The notes under the pieces are model-generated. The model did not search any database and had not been told where the DNA came from. It saw only the letters and a program-made list of their open reading frames with translations. A program made the translations under genes and the position numbers. Positions 1-10,500 of a stretch of 64,000 nucleotides of DNA are shown one piece after another. Every line of letters starts with the position of its first letter. The stretch's first letter is position 1. This stretch comes from Pelagophyceae sp. CCMP2097 (Eukaryota; Sar; Pelagophyceae), in NCBI GenBank assembly GCA_026770575.1, contig MU657196.1:227892-291891 (forward strand), given 5' to 3'.

Positions 1-885
1 ACCCACGCACTCCCGCCCATCGGCAACGCGCTGGCAAAGGCGCAGCTGAAAAAAGGCGCGCTCCGGTGCTACGTCCTCGACGTGCGGACGGAGCACGGCT
101 CGTTCGAGAGCATCGTCGTGACCCCGGCGGCGCCGCGCGCAAAGATGCCGCTCGTCATTCTGCCGCACGGCGGCCCGCACTCGGCGACCACGGTCGCGTA
201 CTCGCCGGCCGTAGCGTTTTTGGCCTCGATGGGCTACGTGGTCCTCGCGGTGAATTACCGCGGTTCCATCGGTTTTGGGTCCAAGATGCTCGAGTCGCTG
301 CACGGCAAAATCGGCCAGCAGGACGTGGCCGACTGCGTTTCGGCGGCGCGCGAGTTGCTCCGTTTGAAGCCGGAGGCCCTCGACGCCGGCAGCGTCTGCG
401 TCGTCGGCGGGTCGCACGGCGGCTTTCTGGCGGCGCACTTGTTGGGCCAGTACGCCGATTTTTTTCGCTGCGGCGCCGCGCGAAATCCGGTGACGAACCT
501 CGCGGCCATGGTCGGCGTCACCGATATCCCAGACTGGTGCGCCGTCGAGGGCGGCGTCCCGCGCGGATCGCCCGCGGCGCCCGCGGCGCTGGAGCGGCTC
601 TACGACTTGTCGCCCGTGAAGCACATCGAGCGCATCCGCGCACCCTTCCTCATCGCCGTCGGCCTCTGCGACCGGCGCGTGCCGCCGTCGCAGGGCCTCG
701 ACTTTTACCACGCGCTCTGCGAGCGAGGCCGGACGACCAAGCTGCTGACGTATCCCCAGGACGACCACGCCATCGACAAGCCAAAGAGCGACGCGGACCA
801 CTGGACCCAAGTCGGCCTCTGGTTCAACAAGTACGCCCCGGTGGAGGTCAAGCACGTGACTTTTGCACAAAAAACGCTACGATAA
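1..885 (+). CDS. S9 prolyl-oligopeptidase family hydrolase, C-terminal part (acylaminoacyl-peptidase-like)
   Basis: The frame is open from base 1 and ends at TAA 883-885, so only the C-terminal catalytic domain (294 codons) lies in the window. The alpha/beta hydrolase signatures are in order: an oxyanion-side LPHGGPHS, a NYRGS strand, the nucleophile elbow GGSHGGF, an acid in LCDRRVP and a histidine in QDDHAID, giving a complete Ser-Asp-His triad. The spacing fits acylaminoacyl-peptidase (removal of N-acylated residues from peptides) better than classical prolyl oligopeptidase, but the N-terminal propeller that would decide is outside the window. No intron is needed here. The family is certain; the exact substrate is inferred. 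Confidence 0.9.
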   Translation, partial: THALPPIGNALAKAQLKKGALRCYVLDVRTEHGSFESIVVTPAAPRAKMPLVILPHGGPHSATTVAYSPAVAFLASMGYVVLAVNYRGSIGFGSKMLESLHGKIGQQDVADCVSAARELLRLKPEALDAGSVCVVGGSHGGFLAAHLLGQYADFFRCGAARNPVTNLAAMVGVTDIPDWCAVEGGVPRGSPAAPAALERLYDLSPVKHIERIRAPFLIAVGLCDRRVPPSQGLDFYHALCERGRTTKLLTYPQDDHAIDKPKSDADHWTQVGLWFNKYAPVEVKHVTFAQKTLR

Positions 886-1063
886 ATTTCTTTCACTGGT
901 GAAGTCTCTCTCTCGCATAATACTTAACCGTCATCATGAGTCATGAGTCTCAGTTCATCAGTCCTGCGCCCGTCTAGAAGTTACTGCGTGTCGACGAGTC
1001 CGCGCGGCGAGGCCCGTAGAGGGTGGCTCTCCAGCTGCAGGCTCGAACGGTGGCGGGGGAATC

Positions 1064-2407
1064 GTGCCATCAGTAACGATGGGGGATTACTTCCCTCAAG
1101 TGCAAGCCGGGCTGCGCGGGCCCCGCAGGAGTGGCTTCAGCAGGAGCTGTGACGGGGCGCCGGACGGCGGCGACGAGGCCATCGACTCTCCGGCGTGGAT
1201 TACGTGGATCGGCCTGCCGGCCGTGTCCGGAGCAGCGGCGTCGCTCAGGCCCGAATCCCGGCGTAGCAAAAGACGCAGCCTCGACGACGACGGCGCGGCC
1301 GCGGAGTCGCAGCCCCCGCAGTCACTGGGACCCACGTCGCTCGCGCATTCACCATCTGCGCCGGCCTTCTCTCAGTCGTTACAGCTGCCGGGCAAGAAGG
1401 CAGACGGCGAGCTGCAGGGCCTCGTCAACAGGTCGAAGCCTGCCAGTGGCTTTGACGGCGTCGTGAGGGCGGCGAAGGGTGTCGAGCCAGTCAAGGACCA
1501 CCTGGGCCACCTCTCGTCGCACCAGCCCCCTCCCAAGGCCAAGGCGCGCGAGCAGATCTCGCGGCCGCGCGAGAAGCAGGAGCGCCGGTGGGTCTTCTCG
1601 CTCTCCGAGGCGGACGAGGCGCAGAGGCGAACGACGCCACGAGCGCGAGCCTCGAGCGCGAGCCTCGAGCGCGAGCAGGCGTTTGTGCGCGCGCTGACGG
1701 AGGACGACTACGTGTGCGGCCGGCCCCGCGCGCTAAGCGCGCTCGAGGCCAGCGGCAAGGTCGAGCAGATGCGCGAGTCCTTCGAGCTGCAGGCCGTCAC
1801 GGCGTCAAACGCCGCAGGCGCCATTCCCGACGTCGCCGACGAGCTCGCGGCCATCGCCTTCGTCGACCGCGCCACAGTCGCGAAACCGCTCTCGCTCGCC
1901 ATGGGCCGCTTCGCGCTGCTGGCGCCAGTGCCGGCGCGCGCCGCGCCGCCTCTGGTATACACACACAAGCGTGTGCTGCCGCCCGCGGCCGACGTCAAGC
2001 CGTCGTCGCCCGACTCCGTCAAGAGTTTCCCGGCGCCTGCATCGTCGCTGAGCTTCGACTCGGAGGAGCGCGCCCAGCTCGTCATCTTCGTCCGGAGCAT
2101 CCAGGACACGCCTGACGCGAAGCCCGCCGCCGCCGCGAAGATGCTCGACACGCACAAAAGATGCCTCAAGCGACTCGCGTGCGTGGCGCACCGCCGCCCT
2201 GGAGCCGGGATGCACGCCGTATGGCGCACCTCGTACGAACAGGCTCGTCAGCGACCCGCGCCTCGCCGCCGCGGTCCGCGCCTACGAGGCGACGTAGGAC
2301 GCCAGAGAATTCGCCGAGTCGCTCGACTTGATCGCGCAGGCGAGCGGCACGATTCACTTGACCACCTTCCAAGGATTTTACTAGAGGCACTGCCAGTGAG
2401 ACACTAA
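1064..2407 (+). CDS. Unrecognised Ala/Ser/Arg-rich protein, possibly a decaying gene
   Basis: This is a 447-codon ORF without recognised domains. The middle part (about 1680-2150) has the GC3-rich codon pattern of the neighbouring genes and reads as ordinary protein (for example DVADELAAIAFVDRATV). Near 2220 that character stops in this frame and appears in another frame, where the text continues as LVSDPRLAAAVRAYEAT, a stop, then DAREFAESLDLIAQASGTIH. This suggests a frameshift and a nonsense change, or a sequencing error, in an originally longer protein. A short duplication (gcgagcctcgagc) lies at about 1646-1672. The start codon is uncertain and no signal peptide or membrane span is visible. 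Confidence 0.4.
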   Translation: MPSVTMGDYFPQVQAGLRGPRRSGFSRSCDGAPDGGDEAIDSPAWITWIGLPAVSGAAASLRPESRRSKRRSLDDDGAAAESQPPQSLGPTSLAHSPSAPAFSQSLQLPGKKADGELQGLVNRSKPASGFDGVVRAAKGVEPVKDHLGHLSSHQPPPKAKAREQISRPREKQERRWVFSLSEADEAQRRTTPRARASSASLEREQAFVRALTEDDYVCGRPRALSALEASGKVEQMRESFELQAVTASNAAGAIPDVADELAAIAFVDRATVAKPLSLAMGRFALLAPVPARAAPPLVYTHKRVLPPAADVKPSSPDSVKSFPAPASSLSFDSEERAQLVIFVRSIQDTPDAKPAAAAKMLDTHKRCLKRLACVAHRRPGAGMHAVWRTSYEQARQRPAPRRRGPRLRGDVGRQRIRRVARLDRAGERHDSLDHLPRILLEALPVRH

Positions 2408-2985
2408 TTCGATACTAGAGCGGCCTCGGGGAAGGCGACGCGCCCCGGCGGGCGGCGGTCGCATGAGGCTCCGTCTCTTCCGAGGCCTTCGGGCCTCTAG
2501 CGGCTGCTCCGGCCCCCCCCAGGCCCCCCGGCGGCACTGTGAAACACTAGTCACTGGGTGGGGCTGCCCCAAGAGGGTGTGTCTGACTAGTCGGTCCCAA
2601 AGGCTGGCTCCCGGACCAAAGGGTCCGGGTGCCATGCCGCGGGAGTGGTTTGTCACTTTCCGGTTTGCATCATTCCGATTTGCGAAGCGAGCGGTCCGTG
2701 TTGGGGAGGTCCATTTTATTTTTTGGAGGTCGGGAAAATATTATAATTTAATGGACTTTTCAAATTTCCAAAACGTCGCTCAATAATTTAAATCCACCAT
2801 TTTGTGTGAAAATCAAGGTTATTTAAATTATTCAAAAGCTTTTATTGAACATTTATGTTAAAGAAGGAAATTGAAAGTGAATCGAAATTTGTTGTGAACC
2901 TTAAAATCGCGAAGTATTCCTACGAGCAAAGCCGGGCGAGCTGGTTGCTGTGGTAGACAAGGAGCCGCAGAGATCGAACAAGGGC
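2408..2985. other. Intergenic region with an AT-rich island
   Basis: No gene is supported. 2550-2640 contains short inverted motifs (actagtca, gactagtc, ggaccaaagggtcc). 2710-2905 is a sharply AT-rich island in an otherwise GC-rich sequence and ends just before the start of the pectinacetylesterase-like gene, so it may hold that gene's promoter. No TATA box or known element can be assigned with confidence. Confidence 0.5.
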
Positions 2986-4462
2986 ATGATGCGCGCGCTG
3001 GTGGCATGTGCGCTCGTCACCTCGGCTTCGGGGTTCGGATTTTTGGTGCCCGAGGAGACCCCGCCATTTGTGCCGGACGGCTTCGCCGCGGGGCATTGGA
3101 CCGCCGTCACGCCGGACGCTGGAACCGTTTGCTTCGACGGGTCGCCGTTCACTTTCTTCGTCGTCCCCCGCGCCGGCGCCACGCGCGTCGTGCGCCCGCC
3201 GCGTCCGGCGGAACCCCCCCCCTTCAAGTTGCCGACCCTTCGAGGCCAGGTTTAGGTCGTCCACCTCGCCGGCGGCGGCGCCTGCTGGGACGACCTCTCG
3301 TGCGAAGTTGCGACGGTCCGCATCTCGCCGTTCGCGCCTTTCGGTCTCGATGTCATCCGCGTCCCGCCCCTCCTCCTCGATCTCGACGGCGCGCCCGCGT
3401 CCACCGTCGCCTCGGAGGCGCAGGACCTCGTCGGAAACCTCCTCTTCAACGACACCTCGTTGGCCGACGCGACGTACGTCTATATCCCCTACTGCACGCA
3501 GGACGCGCACGTCGGGGCCGCCACCGCCGAATACATCATCGGCAGCCAGCTCACTGAAGTGCACCACAACGGCTGGGCCAACGCCATGTCCGCCGTGGAC
3601 TGGGTCCGCGACCACTACGACAGCTCGACGGAGATCATCGTCGCCGCCTGCTCGGTGAGGCCGCGGCCGACCCCTCGAAAAGGACCCTCGCGCAGCCCCT
3701 CGCAAGCCGTCCTTTCGACGGCGGACGCCCCGCGGCGTAGGCCAGCGCCATCGCGGCGCCGCTCGTGGCTGCTGTGCTGGCTCCCGACTTTGGTTCCGTG
3801 CGCGTCCTCCTCGACTCGTTCGTCGGCATCTTGTCGGACGCCTTCGTCCGCGACCACGCTTTTGGGACCTGGGGCGCCAAGTGCGCCTTTGCCGAGGTGG
3901 CGCAAACCGACTTGGCAGACCCGCAGCTCAACACGGGGAATTTGCTCTACGAGTCACTCCGGGTCATCCTCAGGTCCGTCTTGATTGCCGGAGCGCCGCG
4001 CGTCAAAAGAACCCCTTTAGGGCGCACCCGACCGTGACGGTCGGGTTCTTTACCTCGCTGTTCGACCCGACGCAGATGCAGATCCTCGAGTATATGGGGG
4101 GCGTCCTCACTTCCAGCAATTTCGACAACGAAAACAAATTCAGCAGACTCATCCTCGACCGCCTCGGCAAACTCGAACAGGAGTTCCCGAATCAGGCTTC
4201 CTCGTTCGTGGTCCGAGGCACCACGCACTGCGCGGTTTTCACCGACGTCGCGGGGACGAATCCCGGCTTCGACGCCTGGGCCGCTTCCGTCTTCAACGGC
4301 GCCGCGCCGTATAGCGTCGCCTGTGACATTTGCACCCTCGACGCCACGGTCGGCTGCGACGGCGTCTTCCGCTCGGGCAACGTCGAGACGCATTGCATGA
4401 CGTGTGGCGAAGAATGCCCGGACGCGCCCGCGGCCGACTTCAGCCAATGCGACGCCAACTGA
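2986..4462 (+). CDS. Secreted pectinacetylesterase/Notum-like carboxylesterase (4 exons)
   Basis: Predicted exons are 2986-3189, 3256-3654, 3741-3973 and 4021-4462, with introns of 66, 86 and 47 nt that keep one frame. The N-terminus (MMRALVACALVTSASGFGFL) looks like a signal peptide. Family signatures are VVVHLAGGGACWDD (oxyanion-hole GGGxCW, made only when intron 1 is removed), YIPYCTQDAHVG (the family's YC.GDxHxG block), AACS-ASA across intron 2 (nucleophile elbow) and TTHC near the end (catalytic His region). The C-terminal 60 residues hold many cysteines, consistent with an extracellular enzyme. Known members deacetylate pectin or, in Notum, remove palmitoleate from Wnt; which ester is cut here cannot be told. 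The family call is firm and splice sites are predictions. Confidence 0.82.
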
Positions 4463-4592
4463 AGCGCCCAAAGCCAAAGGGCCCCACGCCGATTCAAAGA
4501 GGCGCACTTTTAGTAAGAGCGCGCCCGAGACTATCTTCCTTGCCGCTCTGAGAACTACGAAACTTTTGAATTTTACAATGCGCAGGGTCCTG

Positions 4593-7500
4593 TTACCGCG
4601 AAGGCGATCTCCAAGAGCCGCGGCGCGAGGAGCCGCGCCAGGAGCCTTGCGAGTTCCGCCCCGGGAAGAGTTCGACGGGCGTCTCCTCCTCTGATCTCTG
4701 GTGCGACTTGATTCGGCCGGAGGCCGCGGGCGTGTCTGTTGGCGTTTTGCGGCGCGCCCTATAGGCGAGGCTGCGCAGGCCGAGGGGCCCGAGCGAGAGC
4801 GCGAGGATGACGGCCGGGAGGATTGCGTGGTAGAGGATTGTGCCGGCGAGTGACTTCGGAAGCCTGATAAACCCGAGCCACGACATACACATGTAGACCC
4901 CTGCTAGCCCCTCGTCCACGAGCAGGCCCTGCAAGTTCTCCTCGAGCAGGACGACCAAAGCGAGGACGGAGAAGAGGACCTGGACCCCGGCGGGCCGGCG
5001 CCAGGCGATGTGCTGCGCCACGAACTTCGAAATGAAACCCGCCCGCCACCGCTCGCTAGAGTCGCGGAAAGCGCGGTTCGCCCGGCGGCGCTCGGCCCCG
5101 ACGCCCAGCATGCGCGCGCTCGTCGGATGAGATTGCGGCGACACGAGGACTTGCCGCACGAGGACGGCGGGCGCGGCGCCGCGGATTCTTTGCGCGATGA
5201 CGGGGGCCTTGTCGGCGTACTCCTCGGCGAGGATCTGCGAGGCTCGGTCCACGAGTTGCGCCGCCCAGGGGAATGCCGCCTTGGCCGCCGGGTCCGCGCC
5301 CTGGATGCGCAGCTTGCCGCTCAGCGTCAGCGGGAGCAGGACGGAGAAGATGAATATAGATAGCGGCTCGAAGATGACCAGCGCGAGGATCTGCGAGAAC
5401 ATGGCCATCCTCCACCACGTCCGAACGATCGCCGCGCCCTCGGCCTCGCGGAGGGCGAGGAGCACGGCGAGGGTCCACCAGATCATAAAGAGTGCGGCGA
5501 ACGCGAGGACCGCGGTCCAAAAAACCTTTCTGCACGGCGAGACGGGCTTCTTGCCCGCGGCGTCGGCTTCGACGCTCGTCGAGTAGAGCTGGCCGTAGAT
5601 TTGCGTCTCGCTTTTCCCGAGGTTCTCGAGTCGCGTGAAAATGAGTAATTGCTCCTCTGCCTCTACAGTTCGCGGAGAACAGCGCGAGAGGGCCCCGCCC
5701 CAGGCCTGCGCTTGAGCGTGGAGCGCGAGCATGCGGCCGTAAGCGACTTTGGTAAAGTCGCCGTCGGCCATGCCCACGCGCTGCAGCTGCCAGTCGCGTA
5801 CCAAAGCGGCTCTAACGCGGCACAGGTCCAGACGCAGCCGGCGCTTCTGCATGGTAGTGGTGCAGTCGTTTGGCAGCCAAGAGCTGTCGTCTAAATCAAA
5901 GATCGCGTCGTCGATCTCATCTTTGCGGGCGAGAGCAGCGACGATCAAGTCCCACGTCGCGCGCCTCGCCTTGCGCCGCCATTCTGGAGTCAGGTTTGAA
6001 ACCAAGATTTGATCCTCGGCCGACAAACCCGTTTTCTTTGCGCGGGTCAAGTGGGCGTCAAAGTCGTCGAGGTGGCCCTCGAACTCGGTCGCGATTTCCG
6101 TAAACTTGCCGCGCCAAGCTTCCGTGCAGTCCGTGTGGCGGATTTTCAACAGAACGGCCTCGAGCTCAAACGCCTCGCCCGAGAGCTTTGGAGGCGGCGG
6201 AACCGAATCCTGCCGCCTCGCCAGGCCGTCTTCCGGTTGTTCGTCGTCGACGAAGATGGAAACCTTTTTCAGCGTCGGCGCGAGCAGGACGTTTTCGACG
6301 ACCCATTGAAAGAGCTTTAAAAACGGCACGGCAATAAACGTCGCCACGAGGACCACCTGGACGACGCCCGGGCTCAGCAGCGAACCGCCCGAATCTGGGG
6401 CGATGTAGGAGCACGTGCCTTCATCAGCAGACTCGATGATAAACTCGCACATGGACACGCCCGGCTGCGTCGGGCCCGCCACGGCCTCGCACGATTCGCG
6501 GCCCTCGATGCCCGAGCACGCGCCGACTGGGAAAGCCCACATGTACCTATCTTCGCATGTGCGACAGGTTTGCAAATTGAGAAACTCACGCGACGGCCTC
6601 GGCAAAGAGGACGGTGACCCAGTCGAACGCGATTGCGGCCGCGCGCAGCGTCGACGGCGCGCCGTCGTCGTAGAAGAAGAATGAGCAGTGCGAGTGCTCC
6701 GCCGCGACCCCGCGCAGCCACTGCAGGCCCCAGTTGTCCACGAGGCCCTCGCGCACGCGCTCCGAGACGAAGCCGTCGTCGCCGCCGTCCGAGGGTTCCA
6801 CCGAGGCGTCGGTCAACGCGTAGGCGTCCGAGGGTTCGACCGCGGCGTCCGCGGCGCAGCTGCAGCGCCGGTCCCGCCACGCACCGAGGCCCATGGCCAG
6901 GAACGTGAGCACGAAGAGCGTGCCGTAGGTCCACATCATGAGGATGTTCTTCGTGAAGAGCTCGGCGGAGAACGAATCCGTCAGCGTGTCGGCGTAGTAT
7001 GACGCGAGTACTTCGGACGACGCCGCGACGTCGATGCCGCCCCGCATCGCGGTTTCGGGGCAGACGCACGTGAGGTTCAGCGCGTTGGACCGCGAAAGGT
7101 CCGCGGCGCAGAGCTCCGAGTTCCAGAACCCGCCGACGCCGTCGTAGGCGAGGCACAAGTCGACCGTGACCTGCGTGCAGTTGATGACGACGACCTGCGC
7201 CACCAGCGCGCCCGTGCAGTCGAGGACGAGCGGCGAGTCCTCCGCGCCGGGGCACGTGGCGTTGACCGACCCCACAAAGTCGGCGGGGCAGACGAGCTTC
7301 AGCTGCGTCACATTCTGCGGCGCCTGCTCCAGCGGCTTGGCGCGCCGGAGCGTGAAGGAAAACGATCCGTCCGAGTCGATGGAACCGCCGCCGTCCAGGG
7401 GCACCGGCTTCGAACCGTCAGTGTCCGTGACGGACGTCAGGCGCCGCCGGCTCGGGTCGCCGCCCGACGACGGCGAGAGGCCGTAGACGGCGGCGCGGAT

Positions 7501-10500
7501 CGGCAGCGTCGTAAACGTCCGGTCGCCGCCCGAAGCGTTCGACGCGCGGATCGGGTTGGCGCCGAACTGCACGAGCTGCATGTCGACGGCCGTGTCGTTG
7601 GCCGAGACGTTGTAACGAATCGGCATCGCCATCGTCGCCGGCTCGACGCCGGCAGCGACTTCCGCGGCCGTGAGCGGCGCCGATAGCGACGCGCCCACAA
7701 ACGCTGCCGGGTCAAAACGCTGGCCCGAGAGGCGCACGTTGTCCGAGATGGCCGTCGAAGCGGTCTCGCCGGCGACCGCCGTCAGCAGCATCGCGGCCGA
7801 GATGTCGTCCGTCGCGGTCCCGAGCGTCCCGGCGGCGCCGTCCGAGCCCTCCGCGAGGCGGCGGCGGCGGCTCCTACGCCTGCGCGACGTCACGGGGCAC
7901 GCATCGGCGGCGACGACCGACGACAGCGTCGAAACGAGTAGCTGCGCCGTGCCGCCGACGACGCCAGCGCGCGTCGCCGACGCCGCGAGCGCGGACGCCG
8001 TGCCCTGCGCCACGTCGAGCGCGCCGCTCTCGACGAGGTCGCACGGCGACGTCGAAACAAGCTGGAGCGTCGCCGCCGCCTGGTTACCCGCGGCTGCGTC
8101 CGCGTCTTGGCTCGCGGCGGCATCACTCAGCGAGTCGACGAGCGATGCCGTCAGGTCCAACACCGCGTCGTAGCTTGCGGCATCGTATGAGCAACCCGCG
8201 CCAAAGAAGTCGTCGAAGCAGGCGCAGCGCGCGGCGCAAAAACTTTCGCCGACGAAGCACTCCTCGATGAGCGCGTTGTCGCTTGAGATATCTATGAACT
8301 CGCAGACGCCGCGAACCTCCGTCGCCGACGACGAGCAGTCGGACGGGCAGCGCTTGAGCGGCGCGATGCACTCTCTGGCGCCGCACGCGTTGAAGGCGCA
8401 GTCCGCGTCGACGGTGCAGCTGTCCCCGATTGCGCAGGCGCCACCGCAGCCTTCGCTGCCGTCGTCGATAATGCACGCGTTCGACGACGGCGCCGCCTGA
8501 CCCTTAAAGCCGGTGAGGCAGGCGCCGCACGTCTCGAGGTCGTCGGCGGTGCACGTCTCGCGGTCCAAAGCGCCGCAGTCCAGCGTGCAGTTCGGCGTCG
8601 CGAGCGCGGCGCCTGCCGCGTTGAGCACCTGGTAAACGACTTCGACGTCGCCCGCGTCGAACGCGGCCTCGATCAGCGCATCTGCCTGGCTCGCGAGCGC
8701 CGCGACGGACGGAAAATCGGCGACGACGAAAGCCGTAGCCCGCGCCTGCGCCGTGGCGCCGAGGCTGTCCTCGACGTTGCAGAGGACGAAAACTGCGCCG
8801 TCGGCGTCGACCGGGCCCGCCGGCAGCAAAATGGGCGAGAGCTCGGGAGAGAGTTGATTCGCCTTGAGCGGGAACTCGACGATGCCGCCGGCAGGCAGAA
8901 AGAAGAACGAATAATGCAGCGGCAGGTCGTCGACGTCGTCGACCCAGTTTGCGGCGACGGCTAAAAACTCAGTCAGGAGCGTCTTTCCGGACTCGGGCTC
9001 GACGCGCAACGAGCCGGACGTCGGCCGCGAGTTGACAGCGACGCCAAGGACCGCGGACCCCGTGGCCGAACTCGCCGGGTCCGCTGCTGAAAGCTCGAAC
9101 GCGTACGTGCGCCCAGGGACGAGCGTGCCGGGACGCAGCTTGAGGAACCTCGTCGCAAAAGCGCCCTCGCCCACCGCGATGCCGGCGACGGCCGTCAGTG
9201 AAGCCTGCTCAAGCGTCGTGAACGGCGCGGCCAGGATGCCACTTTTCAAAGTCCACTTGAGCTCCAGCTGCGCGTCCCGCGCGTCGACGCGGCCGACGAA
9301 CGTGACTGTCGTCGATGGGTTCACCTTGGAGACGGGCACTTGCAGCGCGAGGACGACGCTCGGGACTTTCGCGGCAGCAGAGACGACCGCGGTAGCCGTG
9401 ACCGTCGCGCTCCGCGAAGCATCCGAGGCGTCTGAGACGCTCACCGCAACGACATACGACCTGCCCGGCGCCAGCCGCGAAGCGTCGACTGCCACTTTTG
9501 ACAATCCCGTCGGAATGTCGACGGCCTCGTTCGTGTCGGCATCGCGGGCGGACCAGTCGAAGCGCAACGCCCCTTTGGAAGCCTCGACGTCGGCGCCGCG
9601 GTCCGGATCGCGCGACTCGGCCGCGTCGAGTGTAAACGTCTCGGCGCTGCCGACGACGAACGCACCGTTGTAGTCGAGGACCGCTGCGATCTGCGACGCG
9701 CCCACGGTGACCGTCATGGCCGCGGAGTTGCTGCGGCCCGCGGCGTCGGCGACGGTGACGACCAGAGTGTACCGCGTCGACGCCGCCAGCGAATAAGCTG
9801 GCAGGTTGAACTGCCGCGAGTCGACAGATGTAGAAGCGAGCTGTGGCTCCTCCAAAATGCTCCAGGTGTACGTGAGCTTGGCCGTCGACAGCGCCGCGCC
9901 GCCGCAGCCCGAGACGGCCGCAGACGCCGAGACCTTTAAAGGCTCCGGCCGCAGCATCGCTCTAAACGTGCCACCGCCGAAGACGACGGAAGGGATCGCC
10001 TCACCGATGATCGAGACCTCGGCCGCCGTTTCGCTCGACGCCTCGAAGCCGAGGAAGTTTGTGAGGCGCAGGCCGAACGAAACGATCGAGCCGGCGACGC
10101 CCGCGATGCTCTCGGCCGCGAGGACGAGCTTGGCGCCGTCAGCGGCAACAACGGCCGCGAGCAGCGCCGTCGCGTCCAACCCCGGGACAAGCGGTTCGAC
10201 GGCAACGACGCTCCACTCGTAGCGCATGCCGCGGCCGCCCGAGCCCTGCGACGCCGCCGCGTCGAGCGTGAGGCCGCCGCAGACGGCCGCCGCGTCGGGC
10301 GCCTGCACGACGATTACGGGCAGCAGCGGCTCTGCGGGCGGCAGCACCCCAACGCCGTTGCCCGCTGCGGCAGTAGGCCAGCAGTCGCAGAGCTGGCCGG
10401 TGGCGCAGAACGTTCTGATGCCGCCCAACGCCATCGTGACGACGTCTCCGGCCACGATGACGGCGCTCGCGTCGAGCGTCGCGACGACACGCGTCGTGGA

